Shown piece by piece: positions 18,983 through 28,322 of a stretch of DNA of 64,000 nucleotides; the stretch's first letter is position 1; each line of letters opens with the position of its first letter. The DNA lies in NCBI RefSeq assembly GCF_012328925.1, contig NZ_JAAXLS010000006.1:186001-250000 (forward strand), read 5' to 3'. The notes beneath the pieces are model-generated. The model was not told the origin of the DNA. It saw only the letters and a program-made list of their open reading frames with translations, and did no database searches. The translations under genes were made by a program, and so were the position numbers. The DNA is from Amycolatopsis acididurans. Lineage in GTDB: Bacteria; Actinomycetota; Actinomycetes; Mycobacteriales; Pseudonocardiaceae.

Positions 18983-20989
18983 ATGACGGATGTGCTCACA
19001 GCCGGCTCGTCAACCAACAGGTCGTTAACGGCGAGACAAGACCCTGGGGCCATCGGGCGGCCGAGCTGGTGGCGGGAGCTGCTGGCCGGCCTGACGCTGT
19101 TCGCCGTCTATCTGCTGATCGAGGCACATCCGCTGCCTTCGCCTGAAGTCCGCGCGCTCAATGCCGGCGAGTCGATCCTCGCCCTGGAACGGGCGCTGCA
19201 CCTGGATTTCGAGCTTCCGATGAACCAGTGGCTGGCCGCACAGGGCTGGCTGCGCACGTTCGCGAACTACGAGTACGCGATCACCTACATCGCGAGCGCG
19301 CTGGTGCTGCTGGTGTGGGTGTACGCGCGCCACCCCGGCCACTACCGGACCGTGCGCAACTCGTTTCTCTGGCTCAACCTGCTGGCACTGGCCTGTTTCT
19401 GGCTCTACCCGGTGGCCCCGCCGCGGATGCTGGCCGGCGCGGGCTTCATCGATACCGTCCGGCTCGGGCACACGTGGGGTTCCTGGGGCTCGCCCATGGT
19501 GGACAACGCCAACCAGCTGGCCGCCATGCCGTCGCTGCACGTGGGCTGGGCGCTGTGGGTTTCGGTCGTGCTGGCCAGGATCCGCGGCGGGCGGGGAGTG
19601 CAGGTGGTCAGCGCCGGGCACGTGCTGATCACGCTCGCCGTGATCCTCGCGACCGGCAACCACTACTGGCTCGATGCGGCCGGTGCTGTCGCGGTGGTGG
19701 CCGCTGGTGCCATGATCGCTGATGTGGTGAGCAAACGAACGGACCGCGTCGCCGCATCCGACGCGTTCTTCCTGCAGGTGGAGCGGCCGTGGTCGCCGCA
19801 GCACGTCGGCGGCCTGATCATGCTGGACACCTCGCGCGCGGACGGTATGCCGACCCATGAGCTGGCACGGGCGACCATCACCGCGAAGCTGGACGAGCTG
19901 CCGCGGTTCCGGCAGCGGCTGTCCGAACCCTCGGCGTGGCGGCCGTTGCGCTGGGTCGAGCATCCCGACATCGACTGGAACTGGCACGTTCCGGTGTTCG
20001 ACCTCACCGGGGCCGACGGTGCCCCTGGCGGGATGGACGCGCTGCACAAGCTCGTGGCCGAGCTCGCCGGGACGCCACTGCCGCGTGACCGGCCGCTGTG
20101 GCGGTACTGCGTGGTCACCAACATCGAGCACGACACGGCGGCCGTGATCTCACTGGTGCACCATTCGATGGCCGACGGCATCGGCACCATCAACCTGATG
20201 CTGCGGCTGTTCGACTCGCCCGATCTGACCTCCGCGCTCGGCGAGGTGAAAACCCCTGGCGCGGCGAAGAAGCTGCTCGGCGGCGTCGTCGGGCTCGCCC
20301 AGCTCGCCACCGACCACCGGCCCGAATCCCGGCTGCTCGCGCGCGAATCCTCCGAACGCGTCTTCGGCACGCTCCGGCTCGACCTGGAGGGTATGAAGCG
20401 GCTCGCGCGCGAGCGCGGCGTGCGGGTCACCGATCTGCTGCTGACCGGCACGGCCGCGGCACTGCGGCGCGTGGCGAAGGGCCCGTTGCCGTCGAAGCTG
20501 CTGGTGTCGGTGCCGCTGATGGCGGCCGAGCCGCGAGCCGATCTGGCGGGCAACTCGACGGCGGGCGTGATGGTCGAGGTCCCGATGGGCGAGATGCCGG
20601 AACGGCAGCGGCTGGCGGCGGTGGCGAAGGCCGGCAGCCGGCTGCGGAGCGGCACGCGGGTGATCGCGTCGCGGTTCGTGATGCACACCGTCGCGAACCT
20701 GATGCCGCCGTGGTTTCACCGGTGGTTCGCGCGCAACGTCTACGGCGGGCGGTTCTTCCACGGCACCGCGTCGAACATGCCGGGCGCCGACTGGCAGGTC
20801 GCGTGGGGGCCCTATCCGCTGATCACGGCGCTGCCCATCATCCCGCTCGCACCGGGTACGCCGTTCGTGGTCGGGGTGCTGGGCTGGTACGGCTCGTTCT
20901 CCATGAGCATGGCCACCGACCCGGCGTTCGTCGACGACGTGGAGCCGTTCTTCAAGGAGTTCCAGAAGGCGCTGGACGAGCTGGCCTAG
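18983..20989 (+). CDS. PAP2-family phosphatase fused to WS/DGAT-like acyltransferase
   Basis: Two-domain protein of 668 residues. Residues about 30-250 form a membrane PAP2/AUR1-like domain with PSLH at 183-186 and GNHYWLD, where His227 and Asp231 complete the phosphatase triad. Residues about 255-668 are a wax ester synthase/diacylglycerol acyltransferase-like domain with HHSMADG at 393-399 (the HHxxxDG motif). Together they could turn phosphatidic acid into diacylglycerol and then triacylglycerol. That is inferred; the PAP2 part is also close to inositol-phosphoceramide-type enzymes. Its stop overlaps the convergent PucR gene by four bases. Confidence 0.85.
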   Translation: MTDVLTAGSSTNRSLTARQDPGAIGRPSWWRELLAGLTLFAVYLLIEAHPLPSPEVRALNAGESILALERALHLDFELPMNQWLAAQGWLRTFANYEYAITYIASALVLLVWVYARHPGHYRTVRNSFLWLNLLALACFWLYPVAPPRMLAGAGFIDTVRLGHTWGSWGSPMVDNANQLAAMPSLHVGWALWVSVVLARIRGGRGVQVVSAGHVLITLAVILATGNHYWLDAAGAVAVVAAGAMIADVVSKRTDRVAASDAFFLQVERPWSPQHVGGLIMLDTSRADGMPTHELARATITAKLDELPRFRQRLSEPSAWRPLRWVEHPDIDWNWHVPVFDLTGADGAPGGMDALHKLVAELAGTPLPRDRPLWRYCVVTNIEHDTAAVISLVHHSMADGIGTINLMLRLFDSPDLTSALGEVKTPGAAKKLLGGVVGLAQLATDHRPESRLLARESSERVFGTLRLDLEGMKRLARERGVRVTDLLLTGTAAALRRVAKGPLPSKLLVSVPLMAAEPRADLAGNSTAGVMVEVPMGEMPERQRLAAVAKAGSRLRSGTRVIASRFVMHTVANLMPPWFHRWFARNVYGGRFFHGTASNMPGADWQVAWGPYPLITALPIIPLAPGTPFVVGVLGWYGSFSMSMATDPAFVDDVEPFFKEFQKALDELA

Positions 20990-22194
20990 TTCTCTTCGGG
21001 AAGGCCCCAGGCCAGCGCCAGCGTCAGGCGGCGGCGGTTTTCCGGGTCGTCGATGGACTCGCCGAACAGTTCGCGCAGCTGGCTCATCCGGTACCGCACG
21101 GTTTGCGGGTGGATGTGCAGTTCCTCGGCCACCGCCCGCCGGTCGCCGAGATGGCGCAGCCACGACGCGAGCGTCTCGCACAACCGCTGCCGGGTGACGG
21201 GCCCCAGCTCGGTCAGCGGGGCGAGGGCCTGGTGCCGGAACGCGTCCAGCAGTTTGGGGTCGCGGTGCACGATGATCGAATCGAGATGCTCGTCGACGAA
21301 CACCGGATCGTCGCGCAGCACGTTCGTGCGCCGCAGCTGCGCCGCCGATTCGGCCACCCGCAGGCTTGCCGGGAGGTGTTCCAGCGTGACGGCGTGCCCC
21401 ACGACGGCACCCGCGCCGTGCAGCGCGGAGGCCAGCCGCTGCCGTCGCTGCGGGCCGTCGGGGTCCGGGATGATCGCGCACACCATCCGCTGGCGCCGCA
21501 CGTGCAGGCACGACTGGTCCAACCGCGCCAGCAGCGCGCTACCGACCGGATTGTCCGGTTCGACGAGGATCACCGCGGCGTGCTGGGGCAGCGGCCAGTC
21601 CAGCCGCGCGGCCGCCGCGCGGATCGCGGCCGTGTCCGAACGGTCGGACAGCAGCATGTTGCCGAGTTCGTCGCGCAGGCGCTCCCGCGCGGCCGCGGCC
21701 TCGGACTGCTCCAGCACGTAACCACGCGCGGACGCCGAGGACAGCTGGTCGATGAAGATGAAGACCGCTTCCGCCAGCGACGCGAACACGTCCGAGGGCA
21801 CGCCGACCTCCAGCGCCACCTCCGCGACGTGATGCCACGCGACCCGTGCGCCGATCTGGTACGCCGAAAGCAGGCTCGTCAGATCCCGGCCCTGCTGCCA
21901 CTGGGCGCGCCCGATCTCCTCGAACAGCGACTGCTCGCCGAACTGGTCGGAGTTCTGCGCCGTCGCGCCGGACAGTTCGGTGATGTCCCATTTGGCCATC
22001 CGCACCAGCCGGTGCAGGAACATGTTCGCCGCGACCAGGACCTCGTCCCGCTCGGTGACGATGAAGTCCGCGTAGTCCGGCCAGTGCGGACTGAGCAGGC
22101 GAATCACGTCGTCAAGCATCCTGGGTAGCCGGTCCGCTGTGGCCGCCGACAGTCTTTCGAGCTTTGTGTCACTCGCCTCAACTCTTCTGCCCAC
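20986..22194 (-). CDS. PucR-family transcriptional regulator
   Basis: A 402-residue regulator with the C-terminal PucR helix-turn-helix: LASWLRHLGDRRAVAEELHI and HPQTVRYRMSQLRELFG. The N-terminal half has an RsbR/GAF-like all-helical sensory region with no recognisable ligand. It is divergent from hpnC across 138 bp and convergent with the PAP2-acyltransferase gene. A role in controlling the hopanoid operon is plausible by position only. Confidence 0.85.
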   Translation of the reverse strand: MGRRVEASDTKLERLSAATADRLPRMLDDVIRLLSPHWPDYADFIVTERDEVLVAANMFLHRLVRMAKWDITELSGATAQNSDQFGEQSLFEEIGRAQWQQGRDLTSLLSAYQIGARVAWHHVAEVALEVGVPSDVFASLAEAVFIFIDQLSSASARGYVLEQSEAAAARERLRDELGNMLLSDRSDTAAIRAAAARLDWPLPQHAAVILVEPDNPVGSALLARLDQSCLHVRRQRMVCAIIPDPDGPQRRQRLASALHGAGAVVGHAVTLEHLPASLRVAESAAQLRRTNVLRDDPVFVDEHLDSIIVHRDPKLLDAFRHQALAPLTELGPVTRQRLCETLASWLRHLGDRRAVAEELHIHPQTVRYRMSQLRELFGESIDDPENRRRLTLALAWGLPEEN

Positions 22195-22332
22195 TGCCGT
22201 GGCATCCTCCCCGCTCGATGTCCCAGGCGTCCTTCGTTCGGGTCAATACTGTTCGCTCGTGACAACCCGCGGTTCCCCGAATTTGTTTCCCGCGCGAAGA
22301 ATCCCGGTCGCCTTCCATTGGATTATGGGCCG
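22195..22332. promoter_or_regulatory. Divergent region between pucR-like gene and hpnC
   Basis: This gap must hold the promoters of the PucR gene and the hopanoid operon. It contains AT-rich patches (GTCAATACTGTTCG near 22240-22255, GAATTTGTTTCC near 22279-22290). No clean palindrome or consensus promoter was identified. Confidence 0.4.
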
Positions 22333-23235
22333 ATGGAACCAGCACCGGCAGGTCATGACACGGTCGGCGACCGGGTGCTGCCGCGACTGTTACCGGGACG
22401 AGTGGTTTCGTCCGGTTCGTCGCTGGAAGATAAGCGACGTGCGGAGAATTTTCCCGTAGCACTACGGATACTCCCGGCTGCGCTCCGCCGTGATCTCGGT
22501 GCGGTGTATGACGTCGCGCGGGTTGTCGACGATATCGGTGACGAGTCAACCGGGGATCGTACGGCTGAGCTGACCCGCTTCCAACAGGATTTAGTACGCG
22601 CGTGGGACGGCGAGCCCGAAGAACCGGTGCTGCGCCGCCTGGTTCCCACCATCCGCGCGCGGGGGCTCGAGCGCGAACCGTTCGACCGGCTGGTCCGTGC
22701 GAACCTCGCCGACCAGCGAATTTCCCGCTACGCGACACAGGCGGACCTCGAGGCGTACTGCGAACTGTCGGCCGATCCGGTGGGCCGGATCGTGTTGCGG
22801 ATCTTCGGCGTTCGTTCGCCGGAAGCCGAACGGCTGTCGGATCTGGTCTGCACCGCGTTGCAGCTGATCGAGCACTGCCAGGACGTCGCCGAGGACCGGC
22901 GCAACGGCAGGATTTATCTGCCGCAAGAAGATCTCGAAACGTTCCGCGCCAGGGAAAAAGATCTCGACGCCGCGTCGGCGAACGTCGCGGTGCGCCGCAC
23001 GGTGGCCGCGCAGGCACGCAAGGCGCTGGCCAAGCTGGACGAAGGCCGCGCGCTCGTCGGCCTGCTGCACGGCTGGGCGCGCCTGGCGATCGCGGGCTAC
23101 ATCGCGGGCGGGCTGGCCACCGTGGACGCGTTGCGGCGCGCCGGCTGGGATCCGCTGACCGCCACACCCCGTCCGCGCAAACGGGACGTGCTGATCCATC
23201 TGGTGACCCTGTTGGCAAGAGGAGGACGCCGGTGA
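22333..23235 (+). CDS. hpnC: Hydroxysqualene synthase HpnC
   Basis: Squalene/phytoene synthase-fold protein of 300 residues. In bacteria HpnC converts presqualene diphosphate to hydroxysqualene. The first Asp-rich motif is YDVARVVDDIGDE near residue 65 and the second region is HCQDVAEDRRNGRIYLP near 190. The ATG at 22333 is the first in-frame ATG; no strong ribosome site is visible, so it may be leaderless. It ends with a four-base GTGA overlap into hpnD. First gene of the hopanoid operon. Confidence 0.92.
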   Translation: MEPAPAGHDTVGDRVLPRLLPGRVVSSGSSLEDKRRAENFPVALRILPAALRRDLGAVYDVARVVDDIGDESTGDRTAELTRFQQDLVRAWDGEPEEPVLRRLVPTIRARGLEREPFDRLVRANLADQRISRYATQADLEAYCELSADPVGRIVLRIFGVRSPEAERLSDLVCTALQLIEHCQDVAEDRRNGRIYLPQEDLETFRAREKDLDAASANVAVRRTVAAQARKALAKLDEGRALVGLLHGWARLAIAGYIAGGLATVDALRRAGWDPLTATPRPRKRDVLIHLVTLLARGGRR

Positions 23236-24089
23236 CGGACGTCGAGAGTGCCTACCAGACGTGCGAGCAGATCACCAAGACCGAGGCTCGTAACTTCTAC
23301 TACGGCATCCGGCTCCTCACCCGGCGGCGGCGCGCCGCGCTGTGTGCGGTGTACGCGCTCGCCCGGCGGGTGGACGACATCGGGGACGGGGAGCTGCCGA
23401 TCGAGGAGAAGTCGGTCCAGCTGGAAAACGTCCGCAAATCCCTGGCCGAGCTGGAACGTTCGCCCGATCCGGTGCTGATCGCGCTCGCCGACGCCGCGAA
23501 GCACTACCCGATCCCGCTCGGGGCGTTCGAGGAACTGCTCGATGGCGTGTGGATGGACATCGAGGGCCGCAAGTACGCGACCTTCGAGGACCTGACCGAG
23601 TACTGCCGGTGCGTGGCGGGCTCGATCGGGCGGCTGTGCCTCGGTGTGTTCGGCAGCAAACCGCATCCGGACGCGGCCCGCTACGCCGACGCGCTCGGAA
23701 TCGCGTTGCAGCAGACCAACATCCTGCGCGACATCCGCGAGGACCTCATCAACGGCCGGGTCTATCTGCCCAAGGAGGACCTCGACGCGTTCGGCGTCGA
23801 ACTCGCGCTGGACGCCGAGGGCAGGCTGATCGACGCCGACGGCGGGCTGAGCGCCCTGATCCGGCACAGCGGCGCGCGCGCGCGTGAATGGTACGCCGAC
23901 GGGCTGCGGCTGGCGCCGTTGCTGGACCGGCGCAGCGCCGCGTGCTGTCTCGCGATGGCCGGGATCTACCGCCAGCTGCTGGAACGGATCGCGGAGGCCC
24001 CGTCGCTGGTGTTCGACCGCAGGATGTCGCTGTCGGGACGGGAGAAACTGGGCGTGGCGGCGCGAGCGCTGTCGGGGCGGCTCAAGTGA
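23232..24089 (+). CDS. hpnD: Presqualene diphosphate synthase HpnD
   Basis: Condenses two farnesyl diphosphates into presqualene diphosphate. The 285-residue protein is a trans-isoprenyl synthase with YALARRVDDIGDG as the first Asp-rich motif and LRDIREDLINGRVYLP as the second. The GTG start has GGAGG seven bases upstream and overlaps the hpnC stop. The GTGA overlap with hpnE couples the genes. Because HpnC and HpnE are also present, this is squalene synthesis and not phytoene synthesis. Confidence 0.93.
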   Translation: MTDVESAYQTCEQITKTEARNFYYGIRLLTRRRRAALCAVYALARRVDDIGDGELPIEEKSVQLENVRKSLAELERSPDPVLIALADAAKHYPIPLGAFEELLDGVWMDIEGRKYATFEDLTEYCRCVAGSIGRLCLGVFGSKPHPDAARYADALGIALQQTNILRDIREDLINGRVYLPKEDLDAFGVELALDAEGRLIDADGGLSALIRHSGARAREWYADGLRLAPLLDRRSAACCLAMAGIYRQLLERIAEAPSLVFDRRMSLSGREKLGVAARALSGRLK

Positions 24090-25420
24090 GCCGCAGGGTC
24101 GCGGTCGTCGGCGGTGGCCTCGCAGGCATCACCGCGGCCCTGCGCTGCGCGGACGCCGGAATGGACGTGACGCTGCTGGAGGCGCGCAACCACCTCGGCG
24201 GACTGACCCATTCGTTCCGCCGCGGCGCGCTGGACGTGGACAACGGGCAGCACGTCTTCCTTCGTTGCTGCACCTCCTATCTGGATTTGCTGCGCCGGCT
24301 CGACGTGATGGACAAGGTGTTCCTGCAGCGCAAGCTCGCGATTCCGGTTCGCTCGCCGAAGCTGTCCGAACCGGCCTGGCTGCGCCGCAACGCGCTGCCT
24401 GCGCCGCTTCATCTGGCGGATTCGGTGCTGATGTACCGTCCGCTCGGTCTCGGCGACCGGATGCGGTTCGCGGGTGCCGCGCTCGCCCTGCGCGGGGTGG
24501 ACCCGGCCGCGCCGTCCTCGGACGGCCAGTCCTTCGCGGCCTGGTTGTCCGCGCACGGGCAGAGCAAGCAGGCCATCGAGAAGCTGTGGGACCTGGTCGG
24601 TATCGCCACGCTCAACGCGCCCGCGACCGGCGCGTCGCTCGGTCTCGCCGCGACCGTGTTCCAGATCGGCCTGCTGACCGGTGCCGACGCGGCCGACATC
24701 GGCTGGTCCAAGGTGCCGCTGCGGGAACTGCACGGGGATCCGGCCAAGGCGCGGCTGACCGAGGCCGGTGCGCAGGTGCTGCTGGGCACCAAGGTCAGCG
24801 GGCTCGGCCGGGCGAACGGCCGCTGGCGGGTGGCGACGGGGGAGAGCGAGATCGTCGCCGACAGTGTCGTGCTAGCCGTGCCGCCGCCGGTCGCGGAGGC
24901 GCTGCTGCCACCGGAGGGTGTGGACCTTCCGCAGGGCTGGGCGGCCGGGCTCGGCAGCTCGCCGATCGTCAACGTGCACGTGGTGTTCGACCGTGTGACC
25001 ATGAAGGAGCCGTTCTTCGCCGCCGTGGACTCGCCCGTGCAGTGGGTGTTCGATCGCACCGCACAGTCCGGTTTGGACAGCGGGCAGTACCTGGCGGTGT
25101 CGATGTCGGCGGCTGACAACCTTATCGACGTCCCGGTGCGGGAGATCCGGGAACTGATGCTGCCCGCACTACGGGAAGTGCTGCCCGCCGCCGGGGACGC
25201 CGCCGTGCGCGACTTCTTCGTCACACGCGAGCGGCACGCCACTTTCCGCCCGGCGCCGGGGTGTGCGGCGCTGCGTCCGCACGCGGCCACGGCGGCCGAG
25301 GGGATCGTGCTCGCCGGAGCGTGGACGGCGACCGGGTGGCCCGCGACGATGGAGGGCGCCGTGCGCAGCGGCGAAGCGGCCTTCCACGTTCTTACTGGTA
25401 GTGAAGGGGAATCCGCATGA
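24086..25420 (+). CDS. hpnE: Hydroxysqualene oxidoreductase HpnE
   Basis: FAD-dependent amine-oxidase-family enzyme of 444 residues that removes the hydroxyl of hydroxysqualene to give squalene. The N-terminus has the FAD motif VAVVGGGLAGITAALRCADAG and LLEARNHLGG; the C-terminus has the second FAD contact IVLAGAWTATGWPATMEGA. It starts at GTG 24086 within the hpnD stop and ends four bases inside the prenyltransferase gene. Confidence 0.92.
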   Translation: MSRRVAVVGGGLAGITAALRCADAGMDVTLLEARNHLGGLTHSFRRGALDVDNGQHVFLRCCTSYLDLLRRLDVMDKVFLQRKLAIPVRSPKLSEPAWLRRNALPAPLHLADSVLMYRPLGLGDRMRFAGAALALRGVDPAAPSSDGQSFAAWLSAHGQSKQAIEKLWDLVGIATLNAPATGASLGLAATVFQIGLLTGADAADIGWSKVPLRELHGDPAKARLTEAGAQVLLGTKVSGLGRANGRWRVATGESEIVADSVVLAVPPPVAEALLPPEGVDLPQGWAAGLGSSPIVNVHVVFDRVTMKEPFFAAVDSPVQWVFDRTAQSGLDSGQYLAVSMSAADNLIDVPVREIRELMLPALREVLPAAGDAAVRDFFVTRERHATFRPAPGCAALRPHAATAAEGIVLAGAWTATGWPATMEGAVRSGEAAFHVLTGSEGESA

Positions 25421-26427
25421 CCGCTGTTCTCGACTCCCTGCAGCAGGGCCGGCAGACGATCATGCCCGCGATGCGGGCGGCGCTGGACCGGCTCGATCCC
25501 GCCAGTCGCTCGATCGCGTACTACCACCTCGGCTGGACCGATTTGGACGGCAACCCCACTTCGGGTGGGGGCAAGGCCGTCCGGCCCGCGCTCGCGCTGC
25601 TGTCGGCCGAAGCGGCCGGCGCGCCACCGGAGACCGGCCTGCCCGGCGCGGTCGCCGTGGAACTGGTGCACAACTTCTCGCTGTTGCACGACGATCTGAT
25701 GGACGGTGACACCGAGCGCAGGCACCGGCCGACGGTGTGGGCGGTCAAGGGTGCGGCCAGCGCGATCCTGACCGGCGACGCGATGCTTTCCCTTGCCCAG
25801 GAGGTACTTCTCGACGGCGACGGGCCCTGCGCGATCGCCGCGGCGCGGCTGCTGGCCGAAGCGACCAACGAGCTGATCCGCGGCCAGGTGCTCGATGTCG
25901 CGTTCGAACAGCGGGGCGACGTCACGCTCGACGAGTGTCTCGACATGGCCGCGGGCAAGACCGGCGCACTGCTGTCGGCGAGCACCGCCATCGGGGCCGT
26001 GCTCGCCGGTGCTCCACAAGGGACGGTCAACGCGCTCGCCGGTTTCGGCGCGGACCTGGGACTGGCCTTCCAGCTCGTGGACGACGTGCTCGGCATCTGG
26101 GGAGATCCGGCGACCACCGGGAAACCGGTGTACTCCGATCTGCGTGCGCGCAAGAAGAGTCTTCCGGTCACGTACTCGGTCACTCACGGCGGTGCCCTTG
26201 GCCGCGAGCTCGCCGAATGGCTGGCCCGGCCCGAGGCTCCCGGCGAGGAGTCGGTGCGGCACGCGGCCGAGCTCGTGGAGCAGGCCGGTGGCCGGAAATG
26301 GGCGCTGGAGGAGGCATACCGGCGCATGGCATCGGGTCGGCAGAAGCTCGAAGAGGCGCGGATCCCCGACCGGGCAATGGCTGAGCTGCTCTCACTGGGG
26401 CAGTTCATCGTCACGAGGGAGGCTTGA
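25417..26427 (+). CDS. Polyprenyl (likely farnesyl) diphosphate synthase
   Basis: Short-chain trans-prenyltransferase of 336 residues that builds farnesyl or geranylgeranyl diphosphate from IPP and DMAPP. The first Asp-rich motif is LLHDDLMDGDTERRHRPT (DDxxD form) near residue 90 and the second is FQLVDDVLGIWGDP near 220. Product length cannot be decided with confidence; operon position predicts farnesyl diphosphate for HpnD. Its stop shares one base with the shc ATG. Confidence 0.9.
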   Translation: MTAVLDSLQQGRQTIMPAMRAALDRLDPASRSIAYYHLGWTDLDGNPTSGGGKAVRPALALLSAEAAGAPPETGLPGAVAVELVHNFSLLHDDLMDGDTERRHRPTVWAVKGAASAILTGDAMLSLAQEVLLDGDGPCAIAAARLLAEATNELIRGQVLDVAFEQRGDVTLDECLDMAAGKTGALLSASTAIGAVLAGAPQGTVNALAGFGADLGLAFQLVDDVLGIWGDPATTGKPVYSDLRARKKSLPVTYSVTHGGALGRELAEWLARPEAPGEESVRHAAELVEQAGGRKWALEEAYRRMASGRQKLEEARIPDRAMAELLSLGQFIVTREA

Positions 26428-28322
26428 TGACTCAGATCGCTGAAACACCTGCCACCGTTGCGAGTCCGCAGCACACGCTCGAGCGTGCCGTCGCGCACCT
26501 GAAGAGCCTGCAGGAAGCCGGTGGCTGGTGGAAAGGCGAACTGGAGACCAACGTCACGATGGACGCCGAGGACCTGCTGCTGCGCGAGTTCCTGGGCATC
26601 CGCACCGCCGCCGAGACCGAGCAGGCCGCCCGGTGGATCCGCTCGCAGCAGCGGGAGGACGGCACCTGGGCCACGTTCTACGGCGGGCCGGGGGAGCTGT
26701 CCACGACGATCGAGGCCTGGGTCGCGCTGCGGCTGGCCGGTGACTCGCCGGACGCGCCGCACATGCGCGCGGCGCAGGAGTTCGTGCTCGCCAGCGGCGG
26801 GCTGGAGGGCAGCCGGGTGTTCACCCGGATCTGGCTGGCGCTGTTCGGCTTGTGGTCCTGGGACGATCTGCCCAACATGCCGCCGGAGCTGATCTTCCTG
26901 CCGTCGTGGTTCCCGCTCAACGTCTACGACTGGGGCTGCTGGGCGCGCCAGACCGTGGTGCCGCTGACGATCGTCGCGACGTTGCGCCCGGTCCGCCCGC
27001 TTCCGTTCGGAGTGGACGAGCTGCGCACCGGCAAGCGTCCGAAGCAGACGATCACACCGTGGACCTGGTCCGGTGCCTTCCACTACCTGGACAAGGCACT
27101 GCACACCTACGCGAAGCTGCCGGTGAAACCGTTGCGGGGCCTGGCGATGAAACAGGCCGCGGAATGGATTCTCGCGCGGCAGGAGGCCGACGGCTCGTGG
27201 GGCGGCATCCAGCCGCCGTGGGTGTACTCGCTGCTGGCGCTGCACCTGCTGGGCTATTCGATGGAGCATCCGGCGATCCGCGCGGGTCTGGAAGGACTGG
27301 AAGGCTTCATCATCCGCGAGGAGACACCGGACGGTGTGGTGCGGCGGCTGGAGGCCTGTCAGTCGCCGGTGTGGGACACCGGGCTCGCCGTCACGGCGCT
27401 GCGCGACGCGGGCGTGCCCGACGACGATCCGGCGGTGCTCAAGGCCGCGGACTGGCTGCTCGGGGAGGAGATCCGGGCGACCGGCGACTGGTCCGTGCGG
27501 CGGCCCGCCACGCCGCCGGGAGGCTGGGCTTTCGAGTTCGCCAACGACGTCTATCCCGACACCGACGACACGGCCGAGGTGGTGCTGGCGTTGCGCCGCG
27601 CCGCGCATCCCGACCAGCCGCGGCTCAAGGATGCGATCGACCGTGCGGTCACGTGGCTGCAGGGCATGCAGTCCGCGGACGGCGGCTGGGGCGCCTTCGA
27701 CGCCGACAACACCCGCACGCTGACCACGCAGCTGCCGTTCTGTGACTTCGGCGCGGTGATCGACCCGCCGTCGGCCGATGTCACCGCGCACGTGGTGGAG
27801 ATGCTCGCGGTGGAAGGACTCGCGGGCACCAGGGAATGCCGGCGCGGCGTGCGGTGGCTGCTGCGCGCGCAGGAGAAAGACGGCTCCTGGTTCGGCCGGT
27901 GGGGCGCCAACCACCTCTACGGCACGGGCGCGGCGGTGCCCGCGCTGGTCGCGGCCGGGGTCCCGCCGACCGCGCCGGAGATCCGCAGGGCGGTGGCCTG
28001 GCTGGCCGGACACCAGAACGCCGACGGCGGGTGGGGCGAGGACCTGCGGTCCTACCGCGATCCCGAGTGGATCGGCGTCGGCGCGTCCACCGCTTCGCAG
28101 ACGGCGTGGGCGTTGATGGCGCTGCTCGCCGCCGGGGAGCGCGGATCGTCCACTGTGGAGCGCGGGGTGCGATGGCTGGCCGAGACGCAGCGGGAGGACG
28201 GTGGCTGGGACGAGCCGCAGTTCACCGGTACCGGTTTCCCCGGTGACTTCTACATCAACTACCACCTGTACCGGCTGGTCTTCCCGATCTCGGCGCTGGG
28301 ACGCTATGTGGAGGGCTCATGA
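26427..28322 (+). CDS. shc: Squalene-hopene cyclase
   Basis: Membrane-associated class II cyclase that folds squalene into hopene/hopanol. The 631-residue protein has the acid motif DTDD (378-381, the DxDD signature) and several QW repeats such as QEADGSWGGIQPPW, QSADGGWGAFDADN, QEKDGSWFGRWGANHLYG and QNADGGWGED. The ATG at 26427 has AGGGAGG four bases upstream, which favours it over the TTG one codon earlier. The four-base overlap with the next gene continues the coupled run. Confidence 0.96.
   Translation: MTQIAETPATVASPQHTLERAVAHLKSLQEAGGWWKGELETNVTMDAEDLLLREFLGIRTAAETEQAARWIRSQQREDGTWATFYGGPGELSTTIEAWVALRLAGDSPDAPHMRAAQEFVLASGGLEGSRVFTRIWLALFGLWSWDDLPNMPPELIFLPSWFPLNVYDWGCWARQTVVPLTIVATLRPVRPLPFGVDELRTGKRPKQTITPWTWSGAFHYLDKALHTYAKLPVKPLRGLAMKQAAEWILARQEADGSWGGIQPPWVYSLLALHLLGYSMEHPAIRAGLEGLEGFIIREETPDGVVRRLEACQSPVWDTGLAVTALRDAGVPDDDPAVLKAADWLLGEEIRATGDWSVRRPATPPGGWAFEFANDVYPDTDDTAEVVLALRRAAHPDQPRLKDAIDRAVTWLQGMQSADGGWGAFDADNTRTLTTQLPFCDFGAVIDPPSADVTAHVVEMLAVEGLAGTRECRRGVRWLLRAQEKDGSWFGRWGANHLYGTGAAVPALVAAGVPPTAPEIRRAVAWLAGHQNADGGWGEDLRSYRDPEWIGVGASTASQTAWALMALLAAGERGSSTVERGVRWLAETQREDGGWDEPQFTGTGFPGDFYINYHLYRLVFPISALGRYVEGS

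Noticed and set aside
22333..25420. Carotenoid crtB/crtI pair
   Set aside because: HpnC, HpnD and HpnE resemble phytoene synthase and desaturase, but the trio with Shc and HpnH defines squalene and hopanoid synthesis.
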